A stretch of 64,000 nt of DNA from Berberis thunbergii (Eukaryota > Streptophyta > Magnoliopsida > Ranunculales > Berberidaceae): NCBI GenBank assembly GCA_003290165.1, contig QNQO01000523.1, positions 62,001 through 126,000 on the forward strand, in the 5' to 3' direction. The notes below the pieces were generated by a model, which searched no databases, had not been told where the DNA came from, and saw only the letters and a list, made by a program, of their open reading frames with translations. The translations under genes were made by a program, and so were the position numbers. Positions 48,060 through 57,695 of this stretch are shown here, one piece after another. Each line of letters starts with the position of its first letter. The first letter of the stretch is position 1.

Positions 48060-50586
48060 CAGTGGAAAAGAGGCAAGAATCCAATCCTTATTTAGGTCTT
48101 ACTTCATGCGGAGACTAACTCTTATATTTCATTTACTCAGAGATTTTACTATGTTCTTCTTCTGATTGAAAAGATTGTTCATATTATGATTGACTCACCA
48201 AAACCATCTTGATGAAGTGACTTTTGCGAAAGGGCTTTGAATTTTTTGAAGATAAGTCACTTTCTGAATCGGGCCTCGCTGAAATTTGGAAGACGTTCGG
48301 GGTCCCTGAGGACCTGCCACTATATGCTTTAAAAGTTTATCAGACGCCAATGTTTCCGCTAGGGAGGTTTATATGTTTGCACCGCGGGATGCTCCAAGCA
48401 GAAGTCTGCTTCCCTGTTCTTGACGTGATTTTGGACATCTTGGATTTTTTTGGAATTCCTCCCGCCCAGTCAGTGCCCAAAGGGTACAGAATTATTCTTT
48501 TTATTTTGATTAGAGCAAAAGAGGCTGGCGTCCATGTGACTCCACGGGAGATCCAGTTGTGGATTTCTCCTCGGTTGAATGATCATGTCGTTTGTGAGAT
48601 GACGTCACTGCTTGCTATGGGAACTTGCTGGATGACTTCAAGTCTTGGCTGAAGTACTGCTTCTTAGCTCTTGCGGACTCAATGTACTTTCAGTTCAAGG
48701 GTCGTCTGTTCGAACAAGAGTTCAAGCCACTTCGTAAGTGTAGCTTTACCTTTCGATTTCATTGTGTTGATTGTATTCTAACCATTGCTTGTGTTTCTTC
48801 ATAGGGAGGTTAATTACTACTCTTTTTACCCCAGAGGAACAGAATACTGTAAAGAAATTTTGTGACTTACCGAAAAAGAGTGTGGAGGAGGTCATATGTA
48901 CTACCGAATTTAGTAGCAGTGGTCTGTGGGACAACTGGCATGAGGCCCCCACTCTTTACTAATCGTCGCAAGTTAAGCCCGAAGGTGGGGCCCCTTCTAG
49001 AAAAAGGAAAGTCCTCAAAATTAAGGCTCCTATTTTGTCTGACACGAAGGAGATTTCTGAGGCTCTCGCCTCCTTTGTAGGTTTGAAGAAGTCTCGTGTT
49101 AGGACTGGGTCATCTTCCAAATGGCTCAGTCTAGTAAGGGAGGAGCGTGAGCCTGATCGGCCTGCCAGGGCGGAGGCTGAAGTGTCCGGCTGGGAGAGGG
49201 ACCACCTGCATTAGCAGGGGTTAAAGATGCATCAAATCTTAGTACCGCGTAGGCGAAAGCTCTGAGAGAGAAGTTGATGTTGGTCATTGTGGCAGTTTCT
49301 ACTAGTGTTGATCTGTCCAAAACTGTTATGCGAGAGGTTCTGATGAGGATTCGCCTAAGGTCCAGGAGTCCAATTGTTCCATTGGTGGGTCATTTGATAG
49401 TGGTTGTGGTGACATGAGCCAAATTTCTCATAGTATGCATTGTTTCCCATCTCACTCCAGGCCGAATCACAGGGTGATGGAGGGTCCGTTGGACAAATCT
49501 CTTCCTTTGGATTTCGCTAAGTTGTCTCGCAATAAAGGGTCACCCATTGGTGACAAAGGAAAGGTTGTGGAGAAGGGCTTGGGAGCAGTGGAAACTACGA
49601 AGGGTGGTGCTAGCATAATTCTTTATCGAGGAGAGCTCCATCCGAACGCATGGATAAGTCTGTTCGCCCCTGACATAGTGAAAATGAGCAATTAGACATG
49701 GCACCAGGAAGTTGATGTGGATTATGCTTTGAGGAAACACATAAGCTGGTGTCGTAGCTGGCTGATGGATCACGCTCTAAACCCCAGGGAGGATACACTA
49801 CAAGGGCATGTGGATAAGGCTTTAAAGTACCTGATGCTGGGAATGTCTCACTTGAGCCAGGTGGTCGTCGCTAGGATGAAAGTTAAGATGGCTCGTGAGA
49901 GGGTGTACACCATGGAGCGTGTCTTCTCAAACATGCAAAATTTGTACTCTAATGCACTTTTTGCAATTGAACTGTTGAGGAAGCAGATTGAGGAGAGGAG
50001 GCTGAAACAGTCAACCATCGTTGTTGAGACTCAGAGGGTTCATATGGAGGCCACTCTGGTTGGATCTGGTCCGCTCTGGTATAGAGGTTGCGCAGAAATC
50101 TGTGGCTTAGGCGCATTCTGAATTACTGTCTCTCATTGAGGAGGAGGCCAGGAAGGAGATTGACTAGGCTTCCCTAAGGCAGCAATTTGGGCAACATGAG
50201 CTCAGTGTTGTTAAGAGCAGTTTGGCTGGGGAGCAATCTCAGGTCGATGTGCTGATAGACAAGCTGGAGTTGTTGAAGCATGAACTTGCTGAAGCGAAGG
50301 TGCACGAGAAAGAGCTTCTCCAGGAACAAGGCAAGTGTGAATTCCGCTGGGTGTACACGGTAAATTGGAGCTGTTGGCACTGATGAAGGAGGACCATCTG
50401 GAATGGGACCTCGATCACTGTAAGAAGATGTTGTATGCATACTTATCAGTGGCTTATGCGTCATCGGGTGAAGAGGGTTGTCCGGATCATGACGCTCAAA
50501 TTGTGGCGCGTATGGACGTAATTCTTATTCCCTCATCAATTAAGCTTAGCTCTTCTATTTCTATACCCTTTCCTGATGAGGAATAG
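48060..50586 (+). pseudogene. Antisense ORF 1 of element B (better-preserved copy)
   Basis: Plus-strand gene antisense to element B. The N-terminal domain (48224-48652) reads 'SGLAEIWKTFGVPEDLPLY', 'FICLHRGMLQAEVCFPVLDV', 'FFGIPPAQ', 'GYRIILFILIRAKEAGVHVT', resembling the putative plant gypsy-type transposon domain (PF04195-like, from memory). After a frameshift near 48600 it reads 'DFKSWLKYCFLALADS' and 'FEQEFKPL', then a 71-nt intron, then 'PEEQNTVKKFC' and 'GLWDNWHEAPTLY'. The second half has 'ALKYLMLGMSHLSQVVVARM', a coiled-coil-like 'AIELLRKQIEERRLKQS' stretch and the C-terminus 'LLQEQGKCEFRW', 'LALMKEDHLEWDL', stop at 50586. About 770 codons if repaired; a few frameshifts and stops. The function is unknown. 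Confidence 0.7.
48734..48804 (+). other. Intron in antisense ORF 1, element B
   Basis: 71 nt, donor C|GTAAGTG, acceptor TTCTTCATAG|GG. It splits an arginine codon in phase 1 (C|GG) between 'FKPL' and 'RLITTLFTPEEQ', exactly as in A although the intron sequences themselves differ. Confidence 0.7.
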
Positions 50587-51169
50587 ACTTTGTAAACTTG
50601 TACCTTTTTTGCTTCAACTATTTTTGAAAACAAATTTATCTTGAGTATGTTTTTTACCCATATTATGTTCGGTTTCCCTATTGCGCGCTTTTCATTTTGC
50701 CTTGTCGTTTTACATTAGCATAGGCTGGTTGGGACGATAGGAAGTCGAGTGGCTATCTGTTGTTGAGAGTTTGAGAATTTGTGTTGCGAGTGATTCTGGT
50801 ATGCGAGGTCTTGAAGTCATTGTTGCTTAGTTATATCCAATAGTGGGCATTCCGTTGATGGTTTAAAAGCGGGCTATACTACCCAGCTATAGCCCATCCT
50901 TAAGGTAAGCCACTGGTGGCTTGTTTTGGCTACCTGACTATCGGTTATGATTGCTGGCATGAGTGAACTGTGATAATCGAGCACATGCATTGTCTTTTAG
51001 TTCGAGTGTTTGTCCCGAGTTAGGTTTCGTAAACTTGGGTCGTTCGCATGTTGGCAGGATGATCTATGGGTTGGAATGAGTGCCCTTTCCTGATAATAAA
51101 ATGTCTACCCATGTGAGCGTGAAGATGTTGCCTGAGCTGTGATTTATCTTAGCGATCGCTATTTTGAAA
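50587..51169 (+). other. Spacer after antisense ORF 1, element B
   Basis: No ORF. T-rich sequence just after the stop (50595-50700) could hold the 3' end of the antisense transcript; I see no clear AATAAA. Confidence 0.35.
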
Positions 51170-51960
51170 GAGAGCGATGGTCGCTTGGCGAGCCATCTAG
51201 CTCCCACCTTTCAAACCTTCTATGTCCGAGAAGAGTGGACTATAGATTTGGCGATCATGGTCTGTTGAAAAGAAATGATCCCATGGCGAGCCATCAATAT
51301 TAGTTCGAGACTGACTAGGCTCCCACCTTTAAAACCATCTACACCCGCACGTAATGAGCTACAAGTTTGAGATGAGGGGATTCGGTGACCATGGTCTGTA
51401 GAAGAGCAGTGGTTCCATGGCAAGCCGTTAGAATTAGTTCAGGACTGACTAGGCTCCCACCTTCTAAATCATCTACACCCTCGCGCATTGAGCTACAAAT
51501 TTGGGGGTTTTCGGTGACCATGGTATGTTGAAGAGCAATGATCCCATGGTAAGCATCAGAATCAGTTCGAGACTGAATAGGCTCCCACCTTTCAAACCAT
51601 CTACACCCGCGCAGTGGGAGCTACAAGTCTAGGGTTGGTAATTTGGCGACCATAGATTGTCGAAGAGCAATGTTCCCATGGCGAACCGTCGACATCAGTA
51701 GGATCTAACTAGGCTCCTACCTTTCAAACCATCTACACCCACGCAGTGGGGGCTACAAGTTTGGGCTTTGATCAGAAGCTGTCGTTGTCAGTTGTCACCA
51801 GCTAGGCTTACCTGATCGAGTTTGGAGACCATTGTCCTCAAATGGGGCAACAATCCCTGGCGAGTCGTCGTCACCAGGCGTGAAAAACTGATTAGACTCC
51901 CACTTCCTAAACCATCGACATCTGCAATGAGCGGACTAGGTGTCAGGATGAACAAAAAAC
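51170..51960 (-). repeat. Tandem repeat of about 130 bp in element B
   Basis: Five or more copies; 'atctacaccc' begins at 51337, 51471, 51599 and 51731 (134, 128 and 132 bp apart), with a further copy before and after. Same repeat as 41740-42330 in A, in the orientation expected for a minus-strand element. Confidence 0.75.
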
Positions 51961-52425
51961 CATCATCGTCAGCCAAGGCTGACTAAGCTTGCCCGAGTAG
52001 GTGGGGGCTCCGCCAGCTGCGGGCATGCAAGCCTATATTCGAGAGTGGAGTGCATTTTTCATGCGATTTTTGAAGAGACAGGAGTACCTTGAATCAGCTG
52101 GTGATATGTAGGTGTGATCCATGTGTCAAACATGATTAAGGTTTCTAATAGTGGGTCGAGCCCATGGGCTCGTAGAGTGAGAACTAGGGTTTATTATATG
52201 AAATATGCTACGTGTAGAGCGTAGATCGCATGGTAACACGTGTATGTCACAGATCGCGAGACGGTTGAATATCGGTTACTCCCTCCCCAACTAATGGGGT
52301 TGTGTGCATTGATTGGACGAAAGTGGTCCTGTGTAGTTTCCTTGGGAACCGTTGTCTCCTCATTTCCCATACGATATTCAATGTTGACAGTTAATGTTGA
52401 AGCACCTGTTTGGTGAACCAGTATG
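51961..52425 (-). other. Internal LTR-like junction with PPT-like motif, element B
   Basis: At 52283-52306 the minus strand reads 'ccattagttggggagggagt', a purine tract resembling the PPT before the H-like 3' LTR at 57678-57695. Flanking sequence on the unit-2 side aligns with 57696-57830, and on the other side resembles the start of an H-type LTR ('aaaccctag', 'acgtgt'). It may be a relic of an older 3' end to which the tandem repeat and antisense ORF 1 were added. Confidence 0.4.
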
Positions 52426-52437
52426 TCTATATAATGG
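52426..52437 (+). promoter_or_regulatory. TATA-like box of antisense unit 2, element B
   Basis: TCTATATAATGG on the plus strand. The counterparts 'tctgtataatgg' in A (minus, about 32190-32179) and 'ctatgtataagc' near 57831 are in the same position relative to the downstream ORF. Confidence 0.5.
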
Positions 52438-53180
52438 TGTTTCTTCATCATTGTAGGCACTATCTTCTGCAGAGCGTATTTCCTATAATGCTTATATTTG
52501 AAGGACGTGTTTTGGGTTTTTCAAAGGCCGAAGGGAGATCTCCATCGTTGGAGTCTTCAAATGTTATGACAATTGCGTCGATGAGTCACGATGAGACTTT
52601 TTGTTATGGGTGGTCACCTGCTCTGGGTGAGCACCTAATTGGTTCGCTGAGACTTTGTAATTTCTTCTCATATTTTGAAGAAGAAATACAAACTCCCTTC
52701 CAAGGAATGAGTCTATCATTTATGCGATGCTGCCCTATCCCTGCTCTGGAGCGCTTAATTTCAAAGATAACACCAGCAGCCAACTCCAGAGCGATCGCCT
52801 CCATCACTTCTCAATTAACCTCGTTGTCTCGCCTTGAGCTGGAATTTAAAATCTCAAGCCGGGGTGCGGTTGGACATTGTCTATCGGAGTGGACCATTGA
52901 TTTATGGATGTCTCTCTCATCCACTGAGCGGGAGGGTGCACTCGATCTCTTTCAATCTGATACTTGTCCCAAGTTTGTCTGGTCTACCGGATCGAGCGTG
53001 TGAGTTGATTGTAGCATTGGTTGATGTTTCGTGGGGCCCCTGATTGCCAATTTTGTACCACCCAGACCATATTTGAGGGTTGTGTCTGCAAAGGCCTTGA
53101 ATTGGTCGTGTTATTTCACCGTGCTCTTTCTTATGCTAGTATTTTGTCCTGTTATTGCTCGCGGATAATGTTCATCGGAG
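52438..53180 (+). pseudogene. Antisense unit 2 ORF of element B
   Basis: An open frame runs through to 53003 (first Met about 52491), with the continuation in another frame to about 53180. Blocks shared with A: 'SPSLESSNVMTIASM', 'NFFSYFEEEIQTPFQGMSLS', 'LERLISKITPA', 'LSEWTIDLW'. No family recognised and no clear membrane or zinc-binding motif. The plus-strand 3' flank has 'cagtaatcaatataatgtg' at about 53323-53342, a plausible polyadenylation region (58543 in the H-like copy has AATAAA). Whether this is an accessory gene or an ancient captured segment is open. Confidence 0.55.
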
Positions 53181-53813
53181 AGTTTGCGAAGCCTACTTTG
53201 AGGACCTTAGCTGTCCTCTAGAGTCAGACTGTCTAAACGGGTCTTTATTTTATGTCTCATCGGATTCAGATGCTTGTAGTATGTAGCTTTTTGTATCCGC
53301 CTCAGGGCGTTTGTTACATCTTTTCAGTAATCAATATAATGTGTTTGTGTAATTCTTTTTTATTTTTAAAATGATTGCAAATCAAATAAGATTCTAAGAA
53401 CTAAAACTCTACATTGACTATGGTAAGGAAAATAAATAACTGAAATAGGCCAACTGTTGGTGGAGAGAAGTCGATCCGGCCCTGAAGTGAATTTACATGG
53501 CCCTTGCTGGATCGTTGATACTTTCAACAGATTGCCAAGCTTCGCTGATGTCCCTTAGGTTACTGAAGAGTAAACCTTGTGTGGGATTTAATTTTCGTGC
53601 CGACGGATTGTTGGGGGTTGTACTCCCGTCTGCATTGACATCTCCGCTTTGTTGGGTTGAATAGCGGATTTCTTCTCTACCGCTTGAATGTCACCCATTT
53701 CTAAAATGAGCCATCGTTGTTGGGATCTCGTATGGGAGGAGTGACTCATCCTTAGTCTCCTGGTCAGGCTTCAGTTCGGATCACCCCGTGGGCTTTAATT
53801 GGATTTGGTAACA
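53181..53813 (-). other. Spacer between protease and antisense unit 2, element B
   Basis: Position of reverse transcriptase in an autonomous element, but no RT motif (such as YXDD) is seen in any frame I read. Parts resemble 58560-58900 of the H-like fragment. Confidence 0.4.
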
Positions 53814-54323
53814 TTATATCTGCTTCAGTGCAACGTAGTCGCAGCCTCGTGCCATTGGTTTGTCTCCACGTATTGTTCCTTCCAAATGGTTAGCGGTGAA
53901 CTTAACGCACTGGTGAAGGGTGGAGACTACTGCTTCCATCAGGTGGAGCCATGGTCTTCCCAAGATAAAGTTGTAGGTAGACGACACGTCTACTACCATG
54001 AAGTTCAGGAACATGACTTTTCTCAACTGTGGCTTTCTTACAACTACTGCTAACCTTATCTTCCCTATCGGGAAGCATTTTTCTCCACTGAATCCAATCA
54101 ATGCGTAGTTTGAGGACATCGGGCTCTCCTCCTTGAGGTTTATACTGTAGAACGTGTTGTAGAATAGGACGTTGAGTGAGCTTCTCGTATCCACCAGGGC
54201 TCTCTTTACTTCCCACCTTGCATTGGAAACCGATATGACGAAAGTGTCATTGTGCAGTGCTAGAGCTCCTTCGAGGTCCTTATCTGTAAAGGTTAAGGTG
54301 GGGATGGGGATGGGGCTTTGCAC
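53814..54323 (-). pseudogene. Element B retropepsin-like protease, catalytic Gly lost
   Basis: Uninterrupted 169-codon frame. The catalytic motif reads D-T-R at residues 45-47 instead of D-T-G, followed by 'SSLNVLFYNTFYSINL' as in A. Further motifs are 'ALIGFSGEKCFPIGKIRL' and 'NFILGRPWLHLMEAVVST'. The D-T-R change should inactivate a retropepsin. The frame ends at 53814 without RT. Confidence 0.8.
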
Positions 54324-55766
54324 CCTTGAGTACTAAATGTGTCTGTCCTCATCTGTGGGTTGTGTCCGCATCTCAAATAGAGTCTGCTTGCAAAATCCGT
54401 TTGAATAGTATTCATCCGATCTGACTCCATGAAGGATATAGATTATGCCCGAAGTCTCCTTCTCGATCTCCTTGACTAACTCTATCTGTCCTTGGGTCAT
54501 TCTGGTACTTTTTAAAACCCATGAATTTCTTAAGCTTGCCCATTTGGATCCAGTATTCGATCTCGTACCTTAGATTTTTGCAGTCGTTGGTGTCGTGGCC
54601 ACCCTCTTTGTGGTATGAGTAGTACTTGGTGTCATGTTTTGAGGGGTATCCCCACTACTTTGGAGGCCACTTTAGATCTTCCCAATTTTTTGTGGAATTC
54701 AGGACGTCCTATAAGCTAGAATTAAGGGGGTCATGGATCTGGATCCAACGTAGTTGGAAGCTTTCTCTGACCTGGCCTGGCAAGTGTCTTACATGTTGTC
54801 ATTGTGCTTTCGCTTGCTCTTTTCTTCTTCCTCTCGCCTTCTTCCCTACTTCTTGTCCTTAGGAACGGAGGACTTATTTTCAATTTTTGTTCCCCTCTTC
54901 ACAGCTCACATATCTTCTAAGGAGATGTACCTCTGGGCACCCTTAAGGAGTTCTGTCATATCCAAATAGGGTTCCAAGGTGAGGAAGTCATAAAGTTTTC
55001 CCATTTTTAAGCTTGCGGTAAAAGCCGTCATGGTTGTGTCACCGCTGCAACCATCAATGAGTGTCGGCTCGTCATTGAAGCGTGTGACATACTCTCTGAG
55101 TGTCTCATTGGATATCTATTTCATTGAGAGTATGTAGTGTGGGACTTTTCGAAGGCGCTAACTTCTGACAAAATGCGTTGGGAAGTCCTTCGCCAGCGTC
55201 TTGAATGAGTCGATCGACTTTGGCGGGAGGTTGTGGAATCATGTTAGTGCTGACTTCTTTAAGCTGCTAGGGAAAGTTCTACACATCACCGACTCGGATC
55301 CTTCTTTTAATGCCATTATGTGCTGGTAATGCATAAGTGATCGAATGGGTCGCTGGTCCCATCGTGGAAGTCAAGCTTTGGAGGCATGAGCTTCTTTGGA
55401 AAAGCCTCATTCATGATATGTTCCACGAATGGTTCCACGTTAGTGACACCGCTTCTTTTAGTCCAATGACAACTAGTAGAGGCTTGACTCTCATGTGCTT
55501 ACTCTCTGTTGTCCTCCGAAGATGGAGGCTTGAGCTACTCATGATCTCCATTAGCAGGTGGAGGGCTCAGTTGTATGAGAGCCTCCACTGCTTTGGCGAT
55601 TTGGTGTATTTGAGATGACAATTAATCTATCCTGAGGTTCGTCATTGTTGTGGCTGGCACAGGGTCGTGACTCTGCTGCTCGTGTGGCACTGGCACCGTA
55701 TAACTTTAATCTAGGAGTTCAATGAGTCCCCTTGTTCTCCATTGTTGCGTGATCTAGTGATCACCA
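54324..55766 (-). pseudogene. Element B gag, degenerate
   Basis: Starts at an ATG at 55766 ('MVITRSRNNGEQGDS'). Recognisable pieces are 'SSQIHQIAKAVEAL' (about 55610), 'SIDSFKTLAKDFP'-like capsid sequence (about 55200), 'LIDGC' (about 55050) and the zinc-finger-like 'YSYHKEGGHDTNDCKNL' (about 54610-54560) followed by 'YEIEYWIQMGKLKKF'. Numerous stops and frameshifts. Order and spacing as in A. Confidence 0.7.
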
Positions 55767-55824
55767 TCTCTTTGTATCTCGAAGAGAGATGATGCTAGTG
55801 AAAGGTTAGGACCTTTGTCGTCCC

Positions 55825-55841
55825 TACGGATGGCACCAAAC
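55825..55841 (-). other. PBS region of element B
   Basis: On the minus strand 'gtttggtgccatccgtaggg' next to the LTR, three changes from the same site in A. Confidence 0.6.
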
Positions 55842-56522
55842 TAATGCAGTCGTTTTTCACTCCTTGCTTTGACCTTGACCTGCAAACTTGCTAACCTGCA
55901 CAAGGAACACACGTGAACCACGAACCACCATTGTGGTGGCCGATGGTACTCTGATGCTAAAGTCAGACAGGAATCTGAGGAAGGTGTAATGTTTTAAATA
56001 GGAAATTTGTAGGGCTCCTTAGCTTACTAACCTCATGTCTTATTTATAGTATTGGAGTCCTTATTCGACCAGGTCGTCGATGACGTAGATTATGGAAGAA
56101 GATCTTCATGGATATCCTTATCTAATTAGGAGTCGTAGCATGAAAGAGAATTTCGTTGTTAGCCTTGTGCGCCTAGATACACGGGAGGTAATTCCAGTTT
56201 CTAGAGTAGTCCATAAATAAGTCACCATGTGTGACGTATTCTCTAGAGTTTGCTTCGTAGTGGGAAGTGAAGAGCTGCTGTAATTGCCCATCTGAAGCCG
56301 ATCCTCGATATGCTTGCCTTAGCAGGGCAAACGGGTATTGAGGATAGTTGTGAGACACGTAGCCTTAGCAGGTTGTAAGAATTCGAGTCCGTCTGGCGGG
56401 CTGCATTGGGCAGACTTAGAACCGTGGTCGGATCAGTGTTGGGCTGACGCTAAGGCCTATCATTCATCGAGATCATCATGACACGTGTACGACACAGAGA
56501 AGGGACCATTTTGTTCAATTCA
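55842..56522 (-). mobile_element. Element B, 5' LTR
   Basis: About 681 bp; on the minus strand it ends CGACTGCATTA, with a TATA-like CTATAAATAAG (about 56048-56038). The outer end is either 56517 or 56522 because 'ttcaattca' offers two TG...CA solutions. Confidence 0.75.
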
Positions 56523-57004
56523 ACACGCTGAGTTCCTCTTTTCTTGATCTTTCCTTATACACCTTCCTGATTAGAAATGGAGAGGGAGAGTGAGATAGAT
56601 GGAAAGCTCGAGAGATAAAGAGATCAGAAAAGTTGGAGAGATGGAAAGGGAGAGTGAGAAAGATGAGAGCAAGATATCTGAAATCCAGATTTCAACATAT
56701 CTCTCATTTTCTAATTTTGAAAATATTTTATTATTTTATTACTTAATTTGCCATAACTTTGTAACACAAGTTTATGTTGCAAAGCGTGCAACACGATCAT
56801 GAGTTACAAATTGAACAATATTAATGTTGCAAATACTCTATTTTGGTGAAGTAAAATAATAATAAAACTATTATTTATAAAAGTACTATTAGTAACTTAA
56901 ATCAATAATTAGTAACATCTTTTGGGGTTACAAGACTTGTAACACAATGAAGAGTTACAAATTAAAAAATATTGATGTTACTAATTACCCATTTTTGTGT
57001 AGTG
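56523..57004 (-). mobile_element. End of a CACTA-like DNA transposon
   Basis: The minus strand from 57004 begins CACTACACAAAAATGGGT, the form of a CACTA-superfamily terminal inverted repeat. It is followed by subterminal repeats built on 'gttacaa' and 'gttgcaa' in both orientations (56755-56990), including two diverged copies of a unit with 'gagttacaaatt' and 'atattaatgttgc'. The other terminus is not in the window and no transposase is seen. 56595-56680 is a purine-rich stretch with 'ggagagatggaaagggagag'. Confidence 0.5.
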
Positions 57005-57262
57005 TGGGTTTCTAGATCTGTTAGTGTTTATGTAGTTTAGTAAGATGGACTATTATTAACAATAACTATTATTAATGGGTATCTTAATACATTAGATCAT
57101 GCTTTGAAGGAAACTATAATATAGGTTGTAATGTAGAAACATTTAACTTTCAAGCATGCTTTGTAAACAACATTGGAGAAATGTAAAGCTAGCAAAATAG
57201 AAATTCAAGAAAAAGTAAACTTCCTTCCAAGAGTTTCAGGCCATGATTTTATTTTATTTGTA
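57005..57262. other. Unassigned AT-rich sequence
   Basis: No ORF or known repeat seen between the CACTA end and the H-like LTR. Confidence 0.3.
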
Positions 57263-57677
57263 GGGTACTCCGATGCTTAAGTCAGATATCGATGCAATGA
57301 AGAGTAAAGATTATATGTAAATTACAATTTGTATGCGTACCGTTTTTCCTCTTTTCACCATCTCTTATAGCGTGTGTTCCCTCCCAATTGCTCTGTTTAG
57401 GACCCAATGCTTGATTGGGCTAAGAGTTGATTTCGAGCGGCTGGATCTCAGGCCTGTGATAGGTTTGAGATTCATGTTCGGGCCTTATTGTCCTAGGCCA
57501 AGCCCTAAGATTTGTGCCTCTTGGGCTAGCATGTCTTTGACATGGGTACCAGACTTATGGGTTGAACAACAGTTTGTGCATGAGTTTGCATGGGTATGCG
57601 CTGAAGCCTTTCACGTGCTAGGGTTAGCCATGCTATGTGTACTGTTGTGATTCAAGTGATTGTTTGATGTCTCATCA
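57263..57677 (-). mobile_element. H-like element, partial 3' LTR
   Basis: Matches 22400-22870 ('gatgcttaagtcagatatcg', 'acccaatgcttgattgggct', 'tgtttgatgtctc'). On the minus strand starts TGATGAGACATC next to a PPT. The inner-proximal end of the LTR is missing about 80 bp at the left. Confidence 0.65.
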
Positions 57678-57695
57678 GTTACTCCCCCAAGTTAA
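57678..57695 (-). other. Polypurine tract of the H-like element
   Basis: On the minus strand 'ttaacttgggggagtaac' directly before the LTR. Confidence 0.65.

Larger units (their letters stand above)
47240..56522 (-). mobile_element. Element B, second copy of the A family (minus strand)
   Basis: About 9.28 kb, read from right to left: 5' LTR (56522-55842), PBS, gag, protease, antisense unit 2, tandem repeat, antisense ORF 1, PPT, 3' LTR (47923-47240). Every module of A is present in the same order without nested insertions. No reverse transcriptase or integrase. I could not find a target duplication (47235-47239 ATGAC versus the bases after 56517 or 56522). Confidence 0.85.
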
